This document shows, piece after piece, positions 52,771 to 62,013 of a stretch of DNA of 64,000 nucleotides. The first letter of the stretch is position 1; every line of letters begins with the position of its first letter. The position numbers and the translations under genes are program-made. Origin of the DNA: Arthrobacter sp. GMC3 (GTDB lineage: Bacteria > Actinomycetota > Actinomycetes > Actinomycetales > Micrococcaceae); contig NZ_PJIO01000002.1 of NCBI RefSeq assembly GCF_002929305.1, positions 1-64,000 on the forward strand, written 5' to 3'. The notes beneath the pieces were generated by a model that saw only the letters and a list, made by a program, of their open reading frames with translations, had not been told where the DNA came from and did not search any database.

Positions 52771-52797
52771 TTACGAAACTACGTAGTTTGCCGATAG
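52771..52797 (+). promoter_or_regulatory. FliA-type promoter of the flgB operon
   Basis: TTACGAAA (52771-52778), 11-bp spacer, GCCGATAG (52790-52797), the closest match in the window to the flagellar sigma consensus. A perfect ACTACGTAGT palindrome fills the spacer (~52778-52787) and a further TACGTAG follows the -10, so a repressor or activator could overlap it. The leader to the flgB start is about 65 nt. Confidence 0.7.
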
Positions 52798-52869
52798 ATA
52801 CGTAGGAGCACGGATTGCTCAACCCCTCGGCCATGGATAGGCCATGTTTCTCATACAAGGAAGAGCGCA

Positions 52870-53211
52870 TTGCTGGATTCCGTGGTCACCGTAGCGCTGA
52901 CGAGTGCGCTTAACTCGTTGTCGGAACGCCAAAAGGCGATCGCCAACAACATCGCCAACATCAACACCCCTGGCTACACGGCCAAGCGTGTCATGTTTGA
53001 AGATGCCCTGGCAGCCTCGGTGAAGGCCGGCGACGGTCATGTAAAGGCCACCACCTTGCGTTCCCTTGAACCCACACAGCTCAACGGAAACAACGTGAAC
53101 CTGGACACCGAAACGCTCTCCAACGTTGAAACGACCCTGCGCTACCAATTCGCGGCCCAGGCCGTCAACGGCGAGTTCACCTCCATGCGCACAGCGTTGA
53201 AGACCCAGTAA
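52870..53211 (+). CDS. flgB: Flagellar basal-body rod protein FlgB
   Basis: A 113-aa proximal rod protein with the motif RQKAIANNIANINTPGYTAKRVMFED near residue 20. TTG start with AAGGAAG upstream. Its stop overlaps the flgC ATG (TAATG). First gene of the basal-body operon running to motB. Confidence 0.92.
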   Translation: MLDSVVTVALTSALNSLSERQKAIANNIANINTPGYTAKRVMFEDALAASVKAGDGHVKATTLRSLEPTQLNGNNVNLDTETLSNVETTLRYQFAAQAVNGEFTSMRTALKTQ

Positions 53212-53597
53212 TGGCCGACGCAATTGGCATTGCCTCAACCGGGCTGACCCTCCATCGCAAATGGCTGGATGCCGTCTCCGACAACCTTGCCAACATCAAC
53301 ACCGCGGCCCCCACCAACGGCGAGGCATTCCGTGCCCGCTACGTACTGGCCCAGGCAGGCGAGGGAAACTCCGGCGCGTACGTCGCCGGCGCGGCCTTTG
53401 GTGATGCGGAAGGCCGAATGGTCTACCAACCCGACCACCCCCTGGCCGACGCGGAAGGCTATGTGCGGTACCCGGACATCGACCTCGGCTCGCAGATGAG
53501 CCAGCTCATCATGGCCCAGCGCGGATACCAAGCCAATGCCGGCGTTGTTGATCGCGCCAAGACTATGTATGAAGCCGGACTTCAGATTGGAAAATAG
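53211..53597 (+). CDS. flgC: Flagellar basal-body rod protein FlgC
   Basis: A 128-aa rod protein: GLTLHRKWLDAVSDNLANINT at the N-terminus and MSQLIMAQRGYQANAGVVDRAK at the C-terminus. Part of the proximal rod with FlgB, FlgF/FlgG and FliE. Confidence 0.92.
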   Translation: MADAIGIASTGLTLHRKWLDAVSDNLANINTAAPTNGEAFRARYVLAQAGEGNSGAYVAGAAFGDAEGRMVYQPDHPLADAEGYVRYPDIDLGSQMSQLIMAQRGYQANAGVVDRAKTMYEAGLQIGK

Positions 53598-53600
53598 CCC

Positions 53601-53909
53601 ATGAGTCTCACACCCATCACCGGGGTCCAGGCGACAACGCCCACCGCTTTCCTGCCTTCCGTGGACAAGAGCGCCGGCACTTCCAGTGGGGACGGGTTCG
53701 GGGTAGCACTGACAGGTGCCTTGGATAACGCGCAGGCACTGTCCTCCCAGTCCAAGACTCTCGCCGTGCAGGCCGTGACAGGCAGGCTCGATGACATCCA
53801 CAACGCCACCATCGCCTCCACACGCGCGCAGGTGACCCTGGAACTAATTGCCACAGTTCGCAACAAGGGAGTAGATGCGTTTAACGAGATCATGAGGATG
53901 CAGGCCTAA
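53601..53909 (+). CDS. fliE: Flagellar hook-basal body protein FliE
   Basis: A 102-aa MS-ring/rod junction protein. The C-terminal half (DIHNATIASTRAQVTLELIATVRNKGVDAFNEIMRMQA-like, residues ~65-102) carries the conserved Asn-Glu-Ile-Met-x-Met-Gln end. Its stop overlaps the fliF ATG. Confidence 0.9.
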   Translation: MSLTPITGVQATTPTAFLPSVDKSAGTSSGDGFGVALTGALDNAQALSSQSKTLAVQAVTGRLDDIHNATIASTRAQVTLELIATVRNKGVDAFNEIMRMQA

Positions 53910-55504
53910 TGCCACCTGTCATCACCAAATTCATGGGCCGGGCCTCCGGGACCCTCAAGGGCTTCAGTATTGCCCAGCGCACGCTCGCCGTCATTGGGGT
54001 TGCCGTGCTGGTGCTGGGTTCAGTGGCATTGGTCTCCTGGATGTCCAAGCCCACGTACTCGCCACTTTTTTCAGGTGTTGCCGCCGCCGATGCCAGCGCC
54101 ATTGTGGCCCAGCTGAAGACCGACAACGTGCCGTACCAGCTGACCAATGGTGGTTCCACCATCCTGGTCCCCGACGCCAACGTCTATGAGGAACGGCTCA
54201 AATCGGCCTCCGCCGGCCTGCCCGCGGCCACCACGGGTGGTTACTCACTCCTGGACACCATGGGCGTGACGTCATCGGAATTCCAGCAAAACGTCACGTA
54301 CAAACGTGCCATGGAAGGGGAATTGGCAAAGACCATCATGGCCATGAAAGGCGTACAAAACGCCTCCGTGAAACTCGCCATCCCCGAAAAGACCGTTTTC
54401 ACCTCCACCAAGACCGATCCCACGGCCTCAGTTTTTGTCGAAACCGGCGGATCCACCTCCTTGTCCAGCGACCAGGTTGAGGCCGTGGTCCACCTTGTTT
54501 CCTCCGCCGTAGACGGACTGACGCCAGCAAATGTCTCCGTAGTGGACGCCAAGGGTACGGTTTTGTCGGCCGCAGGCAGCGCCGGGGCCGGCGGAGCGGA
54601 CAAGCAGCGAACCGAGTATGAAAAGCGGGTGGGCGCGGCAGTTCAGACCATGCTGGACCGGGTGGTGGGGCCGGGCAACTCCACCGTCTCACTGACGGCA
54701 GCCATGGATGAGTCCTCCTCCGAGGTACTCAAAGAGTCATTCAACTCACCACAGGGCGCCCCCGCCTTGAACGAGTCCTCCGAGTCCAACAAGACCACCT
54801 CCGGCACAGGTGCCGGCGCCGGTATTCTGGGCCCGGACAACATCGCGGTCCCCAACGGCACGGCCACCGGGGGAAGTTCGGAATCCACGAACGTCACCAA
54901 AAACAATGCCGTGGACAAGACCACTGCCAACACCTCCATCCCGGCCGGAACCTTGCAAAAGCAGTCGCTTGCGGTGGCCGTGGACACCGATGCCGCCAAT
55001 AAGGTCGATGCCGCCACACTGACAGACATGGTGGTTGCGGCGGCCGGAATCGACCGAGCCAGGGGGGATGTGGTGACACTGAAGGTGATGCCGTTCTCCA
55101 CGGCCGCCGCCGATCAGGCGAAGTCGGCGCTGGATGCCGCCAAGTCGGAGGCCAATGCGGCAGCCACGGCCAAAACGTGGCAAACCATCCTCTATGTGGC
55201 GCTAGGGGTCCTGCTGCTCTTGCTGATCCTGGTCCTGTACGCCCGCAAGAACCGGCGCCAGGTGCGTGAACTCGTGGACCTGGGCGAACGCAATGACGCT
55301 CAGCGCCAGCTCGACACCATGAGCATGACCACAGGCCTGGAAACTGCCACGCTGCCGAGCATCCCGCAACCGGCGTCCCTGCCCGCCGTGGAAAATAGTG
55401 ACACCGACACGAAACGGGCCTCCATCAATGCCTTGGCACTGGCGGACCCGGCAAAGGCTGCGGTGTTGATGCGCACACTCATGGACGACGGGGGCAAATC
55501 ATGA
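53909..55504 (+). CDS. fliF: Flagellar MS-ring protein FliF
   Basis: A 531-aa FliF with membrane helices near residues 27-46 (TLAVIGVAVLVLGSVALVSW) and ~423-445 (ILYVALGVLLLLLILVLYA) and the RBM motif NVPYQLTNGGSTILVP between them. The C-terminal tail (SINALALADPAKAAVLMRTLMDD) is the FliG-binding segment. It builds the MS ring. Confidence 0.93.
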   Translation: MPPVITKFMGRASGTLKGFSIAQRTLAVIGVAVLVLGSVALVSWMSKPTYSPLFSGVAAADASAIVAQLKTDNVPYQLTNGGSTILVPDANVYEERLKSASAGLPAATTGGYSLLDTMGVTSSEFQQNVTYKRAMEGELAKTIMAMKGVQNASVKLAIPEKTVFTSTKTDPTASVFVETGGSTSLSSDQVEAVVHLVSSAVDGLTPANVSVVDAKGTVLSAAGSAGAGGADKQRTEYEKRVGAAVQTMLDRVVGPGNSTVSLTAAMDESSSEVLKESFNSPQGAPALNESSESNKTTSGTGAGAGILGPDNIAVPNGTATGGSSESTNVTKNNAVDKTTANTSIPAGTLQKQSLAVAVDTDAANKVDAATLTDMVVAAAGIDRARGDVVTLKVMPFSTAAADQAKSALDAAKSEANAAATAKTWQTILYVALGVLLLLLILVLYARKNRRQVRELVDLGERNDAQRQLDTMSMTTGLETATLPSIPQPASLPAVENSDTDTKRASINALALADPAKAAVLMRTLMDDGGKS

Positions 55505-56517
55505 GGGACACCATGGTACTCACCGGCGCACAAAAAGTAGCCGCAATTTTGATGCAGCTTTCCCCGCAGGGTGCCGCCGGCGTCATGGGACACCTCAACG
55601 ACGAAGAGGCAGAGATTGTGGCCTCGGAGATTGTGCGCATGCGCCGCGTCCAGCCGGAGATTGCCGACGCCGTCATCGAGGAAATTCACGAGCTCGCCAT
55701 CAGCGGACGCACCGCGGCCATGGGCGGCAAAGAGTTCGCCGCCGGCTTGCTGGAAGCCTCCTTTGGCAGCGAACGGGCCGCCGGATTCATGGAACGGCTG
55801 GCCACCGACATGGCCGGGAAACGCTTTGAGTTCCTCGACGACGCCGGCCCCACACAAGTGGTTTCCCTGTTGGAAGGCGAACTGCCGCAAACCATTGCCC
55901 TGGTGCTGGCGCACCTAAGCTCGCAAAGCGCCTCCGCCGCGCTCTCGGCCATGCCGCAGGCCAGCCGGGCAGAGGTGGCACAAGCCATCGCCACCATGAG
56001 TCCTGCCCACCCCGAGGCCGTGGACATTGTTGCCGAGACACTTAAGCAACGTGCCGTGGCCATGGTGGCACCACGCGGCAGGCGTGCGGCAATCGGCGGA
56101 GTACAACCGCTAGTGGAGATCATCAACCGCTCCGATAGCGCCACCGAAAAGGCGCTCATGGAAGACCTTGACGCCAGCAACCCGGAGCTTGCCGCAGAAC
56201 TGCGCTCGAAAATGCTCTCCCTGGCCGACCTGGTCCGGTTTGCCAACCATGACATCCAAAAGGTGCTCCGTGGCATCGATCCCACCACGCTGGCCAAGGC
56301 CATGAACGGCATGCCAGCACCAGTTGAGGACGCCGTACGGGGCAATATCTCCGAACGCAACCGTGAACTGTTGGAGTCCGAGATCGAAATCCTGGGCCCT
56401 GTCCGCGCCGTCGACGTGGAGCTGGCGCAGGCGGAGATTGTGCGGGCCATCCGTGGCTTGTTTGCCGCCGGAGAAATCACCGTCCTAGACGACGACGAGG
56501 CCCCCCTTGGCCACTAA
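55501..56517 (+). CDS. fliG: Flagellar motor switch protein FliG
   Basis: A 338-aa FliG. TGAQKVAAILMQLSPQGAA at the N-terminus binds FliF; the middle EHPQT-type motif is changed to SSQSASAALSAMP; the C-terminal torque helix includes LVRFANHDIQKVLRGID with the charged residues that face MotA. The ATG overlaps the fliF stop (ATGA). Confidence 0.93.
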   Translation: MRDTMVLTGAQKVAAILMQLSPQGAAGVMGHLNDEEAEIVASEIVRMRRVQPEIADAVIEEIHELAISGRTAAMGGKEFAAGLLEASFGSERAAGFMERLATDMAGKRFEFLDDAGPTQVVSLLEGELPQTIALVLAHLSSQSASAALSAMPQASRAEVAQAIATMSPAHPEAVDIVAETLKQRAVAMVAPRGRRAAIGGVQPLVEIINRSDSATEKALMEDLDASNPELAAELRSKMLSLADLVRFANHDIQKVLRGIDPTTLAKAMNGMPAPVEDAVRGNISERNRELLESEIEILGPVRAVDVELAQAEIVRAIRGLFAAGEITVLDDDEAPLGH

Positions 56518-57202
56518 CACCACCGTCCCGGGCGCCACCGTCTCTAGCGCCACCGTCTCTAACACCACCGTCCTCACCGCCACCCCGCTGGTCTTCCCGG
56601 CCGTGAACGGCCCGGGCGGTCCCGGCGCAGAAACGCGCCAGGAGCGCCAGCGCGGCTACACGGACGGTCACACGGCCGGCTATACGGCCGGCATGCGCAA
56701 AGCCGCCGAGGAGGCTGCGCGTCTGAAGCACCACCAAGACGCCGAGCATGCGGCTTTGCTTGCCGAGTTGCGGGCCGTCTATGCTGCACAGGCTGCGGCC
56801 CTGACCATCTGCGCCGATGCGGTTGCCGCGACCGTGGTTCCTGTCCTGGCCGACGTTGAGCAAACCCTTTTTGACTGCGCATTGACCCTGGCCCAGACGG
56901 TGCTCGGAGAAGTGCTCGACGACGCCGAAGCCTCCGCCCGCGCGGCGCTCTCCCGGGTGGTTGGCGGGGGAGCGGACGTACCGCCATTGCGGGTGCGGAT
57001 GAACCCGCGCGACGTTCAGGCACTTGCGGGCCACTCGGCCGGGGAGCGGAGCGCGGCCCGGGTCGATGGACTGGACATTGTTGCCGATTCCAGCATTACG
57101 CCAGGGGACGCCATCGCCGATTTTGTCGACGGTTTCCTGGATGCTGGCCTCACTTCCGCCCTGGGCCGGGCCCGCCAGGCGCTGCAGGACGCGCGGACGT
57201 GA
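56507..57202 (+). CDS. fliH: Flagellar assembly protein FliH
   Basis: A 231-aa FliH-like ATPase regulator. TTG start at 56507, inside the last codons of fliG. Residues ~3-22 are four pentapeptide repeats from a 15-bp tandem repeat. A Gly-rich GYTDGHTAGYTAGMRKAAEEAARL segment with the GxxxG-like spacing of FliH follows, then the VEQTLFDCALTLAQTVLGEVL core. It binds FliI. Confidence 0.85.
   Translation: MATNTTVPGATVSSATVSNTTVLTATPLVFPAVNGPGGPGAETRQERQRGYTDGHTAGYTAGMRKAAEEAARLKHHQDAEHAALLAELRAVYAAQAAALTICADAVAATVVPVLADVEQTLFDCALTLAQTVLGEVLDDAEASARAALSRVVGGGADVPPLRVRMNPRDVQALAGHSAGERSAARVDGLDIVADSSITPGDAIADFVDGFLDAGLTSALGRARQALQDART
56519..56578 (+). repeat. 15-bp tandem repeat in fliH
   Basis: Four 15-bp units (56519-56533, 56534-56548, 56549-56563, 56564-56578) encode TTVPG, ATVSS, ATVSN and TTVLT. 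Units 2 and 3 differ by two bases. The repeat is in frame and lies just after the fliG stop. Confidence 0.75.
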
Positions 57203-58572
57203 CGGCACCCGGGCCCCGAACTTTTACCCACCCACGGTCGCTGACAGGCCAGGGTTCGGGCCATTTCGCCGCGGCGTTGCGGGCCGCGGCGCCCCAACGC
57301 GTGGGCGTTGTCTCCTCTGTGGTGGGGCTGAGCGCCGAAGTGCGCGGGCTGCGCTGTGCGGTGGGTGACCTGGTGTGCCTGAACGGGCGCGCGCCCGGGT
57401 CCGCGCCGATCGACGCCGAAGTTGTCGCCGTCGGGTGGGACACCCTCACGATCATGCCCTTGGGCCCCGTCGCCGGACTGGCGCAAGGGGACATGGTCCA
57501 CGCCAAAACGGATCCCCTCCTTGTTCCCACCGGTCGCGGCTTGCTGGGCCGGGTGCTGGACGGGCTGGGACGCCCCATCGACGGCAAGGGGCCGCTGCCC
57601 GCAAACCAGGGCGTGCCCATGGCCAACTCGGCACCCAACTCGATGGAGCGGGCGCGCATCCGTACGCCCCTGAGCACGGGCGTACGCGTCATGGATACGC
57701 TGACAACTGTTGGGCGGGGGCAGCGCATGGGCCTGTTTGCCGGCTCGGGCGTCGGCAAGTCGTCGTTACTGTCCATGATTGCCCGGGGCACCGAGGCAGA
57801 TGTTTCGGTGATCGCCCTGGTGGGGGAGCGCGGCCGCGAGGTGCGCGAGTTCCTTGAAGATGATCTGGGCCCGGAGGGCCTGGCCCGGTCCATTGTGGTG
57901 GTGGCTACCAGCGACGAACCCGCCCTGGTCCGGTTGCGGGCCGCATTCACCGCCACCCGCATTGCCGAGTCTTTCCGCGACAGCGGGGCTGACGTCATGC
58001 TGATGATGGACTCACTGACCCGTGTGGCCATGGCGCAGCGTGAAATCGGCCTCTCGGTGGGTGAGCCGCCGGCAACACGAGGCTATCCGCCGTCGACCTT
58101 TTCCATCTTGGCCCGGCTGCTGGAACGTGCCGGCACGGACAAGATCGGCTCGGTCACTGGCATGTACACGGTCCTGGTGGACGGCGATGACCACAATGAG
58201 CCCATCGCCGATGCCGTGCGATCGATCCTCGACGGGCATATTGTGCTCGAACGGAAACTTGCTGTTGCAGGGCACTTCCCCTCCATCGACGCCCTGGCCT
58301 CCATCTCCCGCGTCGCCTCGAAGGTGTGCACGGCCGAGCAAAAGCACGACGCCGAAACGTTGCGTCGCGTCATGGCCGCCCGCCGCGGGGCTCAGGACTT
58401 GATAGACGTGGGCGCCTATCACGGGGGTTCGAACCCGTTGGTGGATGCCGCCCTGGCGCATGAGGGTGTCATTGATGGTTTTCTGCAGCAAAGTCTTGAA
58501 AACCAGGTGCCGGGAGATCGGTCCTGGCAGGAATTGCGTTCACTTGTCACCTCGTTTGGAGGGCTTCAATGA
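57199..58572 (+). CDS. fliI: Flagellar export ATPase FliI
   Basis: A 457-aa F1-beta-like ATPase with Walker A GSGVGKSS (182-189), Walker B VMLMMDSLT (~270) and the type III export signature RTPLSTGVRVMDTL. It energises flagellar type III export with FliH and FliJ. GTG start overlaps the fliH stop. Confidence 0.94.
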   Translation: MTAPGPRTFTHPRSLTGQGSGHFAAALRAAAPQRVGVVSSVVGLSAEVRGLRCAVGDLVCLNGRAPGSAPIDAEVVAVGWDTLTIMPLGPVAGLAQGDMVHAKTDPLLVPTGRGLLGRVLDGLGRPIDGKGPLPANQGVPMANSAPNSMERARIRTPLSTGVRVMDTLTTVGRGQRMGLFAGSGVGKSSLLSMIARGTEADVSVIALVGERGREVREFLEDDLGPEGLARSIVVVATSDEPALVRLRAAFTATRIAESFRDSGADVMLMMDSLTRVAMAQREIGLSVGEPPATRGYPPSTFSILARLLERAGTDKIGSVTGMYTVLVDGDDHNEPIADAVRSILDGHIVLERKLAVAGHFPSIDALASISRVASKVCTAEQKHDAETLRRVMAARRGAQDLIDVGAYHGGSNPLVDAALAHEGVIDGFLQQSLENQVPGDRSWQELRSLVTSFGGLQ

Positions 58573-58988
58573 CCAAAGCATTCAGGCTGGGCGGTCTTCT
58601 GCGCTACCGCCGGCTCCAAGAAGACCAGGCATCGGCCAACCTGGCCCGGGCTAACGCCAGCCGCCGCACCCATGCCCAACGCATGGCCGCCGTGCGCGGT
58701 GAACTCTCCGAGGGCGACGCCGACGTCAGCTCCGTGATAGCGCTCAAGGCCGCAGCGGCCGCGCGGGCCACCTCACGGAGCCTGTTGCTGGAACTGCAAA
58801 CCCTGGGTGCGGTCATTGACGCCGATGCCCAATCCGCCCAGGCGGCCCTGGTTGCGGCGAAGATGGCAGCCAGCTCGCTGGAAAAACTGGCCGACCAACA
58901 CGAGAAGGACAGTGTGGAAGCGCAATTGCTGGATGAACAAAAGTACCTGGATGAACTGGCACTGACCCGCAAGGTGGGCAAACTATGA
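58569..58988 (+). CDS. fliJ: Flagellar export protein FliJ
   Basis: A 139-aa two-helix coiled-coil protein, AFRLGGLLRYRRLQEDQA at the N-terminus, rich in Ala/Arg/Glu heptads. It sits between fliI and fliK with ATGA overlaps at both ends. FliJ escorts chaperone-substrate complexes to the export gate. Confidence 0.87.
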   Translation: MTKAFRLGGLLRYRRLQEDQASANLARANASRRTHAQRMAAVRGELSEGDADVSSVIALKAAAAARATSRSLLLELQTLGAVIDADAQSAQAALVAAKMAASSLEKLADQHEKDSVEAQLLDEQKYLDELALTRKVGKL

Positions 58989-60355
58989 GCGTCATTGGGG
59001 CAGGCGCCCTGCTTGCTCCGGCGGCTCCTGCGCGCCGTGGCAGCGGCGGCGAGCAAGGCCAGGGCGGTGCAGACTTTTTGGACAGCCTGCAAGGCGCCGT
59101 TGACGCGAGCCGCAGCGACGCAAACGCAGTGACGACGGCAACCGAACCGGAAACCGCCGCAGACGCAGACGCTTCGCCCAGTCCTGACAATTCTTCCGGT
59201 GCTGACATCCCGGCCAGCCCCGAGGCCCAGGACACGCCAGTTCCCCTAGCTCTCATGCCCTGGGCATTCCCGTCCCTGAATCAGACGGCTCCCGTGGCGA
59301 CCCCCGTGGCCACCGTGCCAGCGAACCTTGAAACGACGCCGGTTGTCGATCTGCCGGACGTCGCGCCGCTGACAGGAACCGCTGAGCCCGCGGCCACCGA
59401 ACCCCAGGCTGGCAACACCGGCGCCGGCGGACCGTCCGCGGCGATTCCGGCAGCGGCACCCGCACTGGCAGCTGCGGCAACTGGAGCCATGCCCCCAGCT
59501 GCAGGCAAGCCGGCGGGGGAACCCGCTCCGGCTACGGCCACCACGCCGGCCATGGACACCACCGCGCCCACCACCGAAACTGAACAGTCCGCTGCGGTCA
59601 GCAACGGGCCGCTGCCAAAGAATTCCGGGACGAACGCCGGAGTGCAGCCCAGCCAGGCGGCACCCCCATCCGTTGTGACAACCGTTGTGGCCGACACAGC
59701 ATCTCAAGGTGCCCAGACCGGAGACGGGGAGCCGGCCACTGCCGTACGGGCCGCGAGTTCGGAACCTGGGTCGGGCGACGCCGTCGTACTCCCCAAAACC
59801 CCTGAAGTGGGAGCGGCTCAGCTTGTGACTGTCCCCAACCCCGCAGCGGCGGTTGCCAGTCCAGCCGTCCTGACCGCTCCGGTGGCAGCAGCGCCTGCCG
59901 CACCCGTAGGGAACCAGCCGGGGCATCCGCCCTTGGCCGAACAGCTGAGCCGGCCCATCTTTGCGCTCGCCACCGGCCAAAGCGGCAGCCAGGTCATGAC
60001 CGTGCAGGTGGTGCCGGATTCCTTGGGGCCGGTAACCGTGCGGGCACATATGGGTGCCGACGGCGTGCGGATTGAACTGCTGGCTGCCACCGATGCGGGC
60101 CGGGATGGTCTGCGGCTGATCATGACCGATCTCAAACGCGACTTGGCAGGGCAAGGAATATCGTCGTCGTTGAGTCTGAACCCGGATCTGGGAAGCGGGG
60201 CCGGGGGATCCGGTCAGGCATTCCGGGGCAACACCAGCACTCCAACAAGCAGCTGGCAGCAAGGGCCTACCAATGAGGGATCCGGCACGGAACCCCCGGC
60301 TCAAGCCCCGGCGGCCAGGACCACCAGCACCATCTCACTCGACATTACGGTTTAG
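58985..60355 (+). CDS. fliK: Flagellar hook-length control protein FliK
   Basis: A 456-aa protein with a long Ala/Pro/Thr-rich, low-complexity region (~residues 20-310) that serves as the molecular ruler and a conserved C-terminal Flg_hook domain (VMTVQVVPDSLGPVTVRAHM, then GVRIELLAATDAGRDGLRLIM). It sets hook length and switches export specificity. Confidence 0.9.
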   Translation: MSVIGAGALLAPAAPARRGSGGEQGQGGADFLDSLQGAVDASRSDANAVTTATEPETAADADASPSPDNSSGADIPASPEAQDTPVPLALMPWAFPSLNQTAPVATPVATVPANLETTPVVDLPDVAPLTGTAEPAATEPQAGNTGAGGPSAAIPAAAPALAAAATGAMPPAAGKPAGEPAPATATTPAMDTTAPTTETEQSAAVSNGPLPKNSGTNAGVQPSQAAPPSVVTTVVADTASQGAQTGDGEPATAVRAASSEPGSGDAVVLPKTPEVGAAQLVTVPNPAAAVASPAVLTAPVAAAPAAPVGNQPGHPPLAEQLSRPIFALATGQSGSQVMTVQVVPDSLGPVTVRAHMGADGVRIELLAATDAGRDGLRLIMTDLKRDLAGQGISSSLSLNPDLGSGAGGSGQAFRGNTSTPTSSWQQGPTNEGSGTEPPAQAPAARTTSTISLDITV

Positions 60356-60369
60356 AAAGGAGCGCCACC

Positions 60370-60813
60370 ATCGCTATTGACCCACTGACTGGGCCTCCAA
60401 AGGCCAGCGGTATATACGCCAACACTCCTACGCGCGCGCCTAAACAGGAGATGGACTCTGAAGTGTTCATGAACCTGCTGGTGGCGCAGCTGCGCAACCA
60501 GGACCCGTCCTCGCCCATGGATACCAACCAGATGATCTCCCAGACCACCCAGCTGGCCACCATGGAAAAGCTCACCAGCATGGACAAGGTTGCCCTCGAG
60601 AACTTCTCGCTGCAGATGCGAACTGCAGCGGCCGCCATGATCGGGCAAACAGTCTCATGGCTGGATAAGGACGGCACCACCAAGAGCGGCATCGCCGAAT
60701 CTGTCTCGTTCGCCTCCGGTGTTCCCGTGGTGAAAGTGGGCGAAGTCAACATCCCCCTTGATCAAATTTCCGGTGTAAATACACCCGCAGACAATATTCC
60801 CAAACAGGCATAG
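60370..60813 (+). CDS. flgD: Flagellar hook capping protein FlgD (ATC start proposed)
   Basis: The FlgD core EVFMNLLVAQLRNQDPSSPMDTNQMIS (split at ~residues 31-55) is unmistakable. The Shine-Dalgarno AAAGGAG (60357-60363) points to a start at about 60370, where the only codons are ATC (60370) and ATT (60376); no ATG/GTG/TTG lies between. This gives 147 aa, whose N-terminus (AIDPLTGPPKASGIYAN) resembles FlgD leaders. The first ATG, 60451, has AGGAG directly touching it and would remove this segment. FlgD scaffolds hook assembly. Confidence 0.8.
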   Translation: MAIDPLTGPPKASGIYANTPTRAPKQEMDSEVFMNLLVAQLRNQDPSSPMDTNQMISQTTQLATMEKLTSMDKVALENFSLQMRTAAAAMIGQTVSWLDKDGTTKSGIAESVSFASGVPVVKVGEVNIPLDQISGVNTPADNIPKQA

Positions 60814-60826
60814 AAGGGTTTCAACC

Positions 60827-62005
60827 ATGCTTCGCTCACTGTATTCAGGTATTTCCGGCCTCCGCGCCCACCAGACCATGCTCGATGTCACCGGCAACAA
60901 CATTGCCAACGTCAACACGGCCGGATTCAAGGGATCCTCGGTGCAATTCCAGGACACCCTGTCCCAGATTTCCCGTCCAGGCTCGCCCGCGCAGGAACGC
61001 ACCGGCGGAACCAACGCGGCACAGGTGGGTTTGGGTGTGCAGGTTTCCGCCATCTCCACCAACTTCTCCCAAGGTTCGGCACAGGCCACCGGCCGCGCCA
61101 CCGACATGATGATCTCCGGTGACGGCTTCTTCATCACCGCCAAGGGAGGCCAGCAGTCCTACGCCCGCGCCGGGGCCTTTGACTTTGACTCACGCGGCCG
61201 CCTGGTATCCCCCGACGGGGCGTTGCTCCAAGGCTGGGTTGCCAACAACGGCGTCGTGAACAACGGGGGCGCCCTGGGTGACATTCGCGTCTCCAAGGAC
61301 ATGGTGGCGCCCCCGGCGGCAAGCACCAACGCAGTGCTGGGCGGGAACCTGCCCACCGATGCCAAGGACGGCACCGTGGTGGTCCGGGATGTGCAGGTCT
61401 ACGACGCCACGGGTGCCGCACGCCAGCTGTCGCTGACCTTCACCAAAACCGCTGCCGGCTGGAATGCCGACGCCGCTGATGACGCGGGCGCCACGACCGG
61501 CACCCAGGCGCTGACGTTCCTCAACGGCAAGCTCACCACCGGCGGCACCCTGGGCCCCGTGGGTGGCGTGACCGTGGACCTGACCGCGCTGACAGGCAAC
61601 GCCGGAGACACCACCGTGGCTGTCAAGAGCCACGACGGCAACGCCGCCGGAACCCTGGAATCCTTCAGCATGGGCACCGATGGAACCCTGACCGGAACCT
61701 TCTCCAACGGCGAAAACATGGTGATTGGACAGGTTGCCCTGGCGAACTTCACCAACCCGGGCGGTTTGGAAAAGATCGGCTCCTCCAGCTACCGGGCCAC
61801 GGCATCCTCGGGCCAGGCAACCATTGGCATTGGCGGCCAGGGCGGCCTGGGTGAGCTCACCAGTGGCTACATTGAAATGTCCAACGTTGACTTGTCCCAG
61901 GAATTCACCAATCTGATCGTGGCCCAGCGTGGATTCCAAGCCAATGCGCGCATCATCACCACCTCCGATGAGGTCCTGCAGGAACTCACCCAGCTCAAGC
62001 GCTAG
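60827..62005 (+). CDS. flgE: Flagellar hook protein FlgE
   Basis: A 392-aa FlgE. N-terminal LRSLYSGISGLRAHQTMLDVTGNNIANVNT and C-terminal SQEFTNLIVAQRGFQANARIITTSDEVLQEL define the flagellar hook family. AGAAGGG precedes the ATG. A 13-bp stem hairpin follows the stop. Confidence 0.94.
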   Translation: MLRSLYSGISGLRAHQTMLDVTGNNIANVNTAGFKGSSVQFQDTLSQISRPGSPAQERTGGTNAAQVGLGVQVSAISTNFSQGSAQATGRATDMMISGDGFFITAKGGQQSYARAGAFDFDSRGRLVSPDGALLQGWVANNGVVNNGGALGDIRVSKDMVAPPAASTNAVLGGNLPTDAKDGTVVVRDVQVYDATGAARQLSLTFTKTAAGWNADAADDAGATTGTQALTFLNGKLTTGGTLGPVGGVTVDLTALTGNAGDTTVAVKSHDGNAAGTLESFSMGTDGTLTGTFSNGENMVIGQVALANFTNPGGLEKIGSSSYRATASSGQATIGIGGQGGLGELTSGYIEMSNVDLSQEFTNLIVAQRGFQANARIITTSDEVLQELTQLKR

Positions 62006-62013
62006 CATCTGCG

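Noticed and set aside
59246-60304. A 352-codon minus-strand frame opposite fliK.
   Set aside because: Shadow of the low-complexity FliK ruler region; Gly/Arg-rich without motifs.
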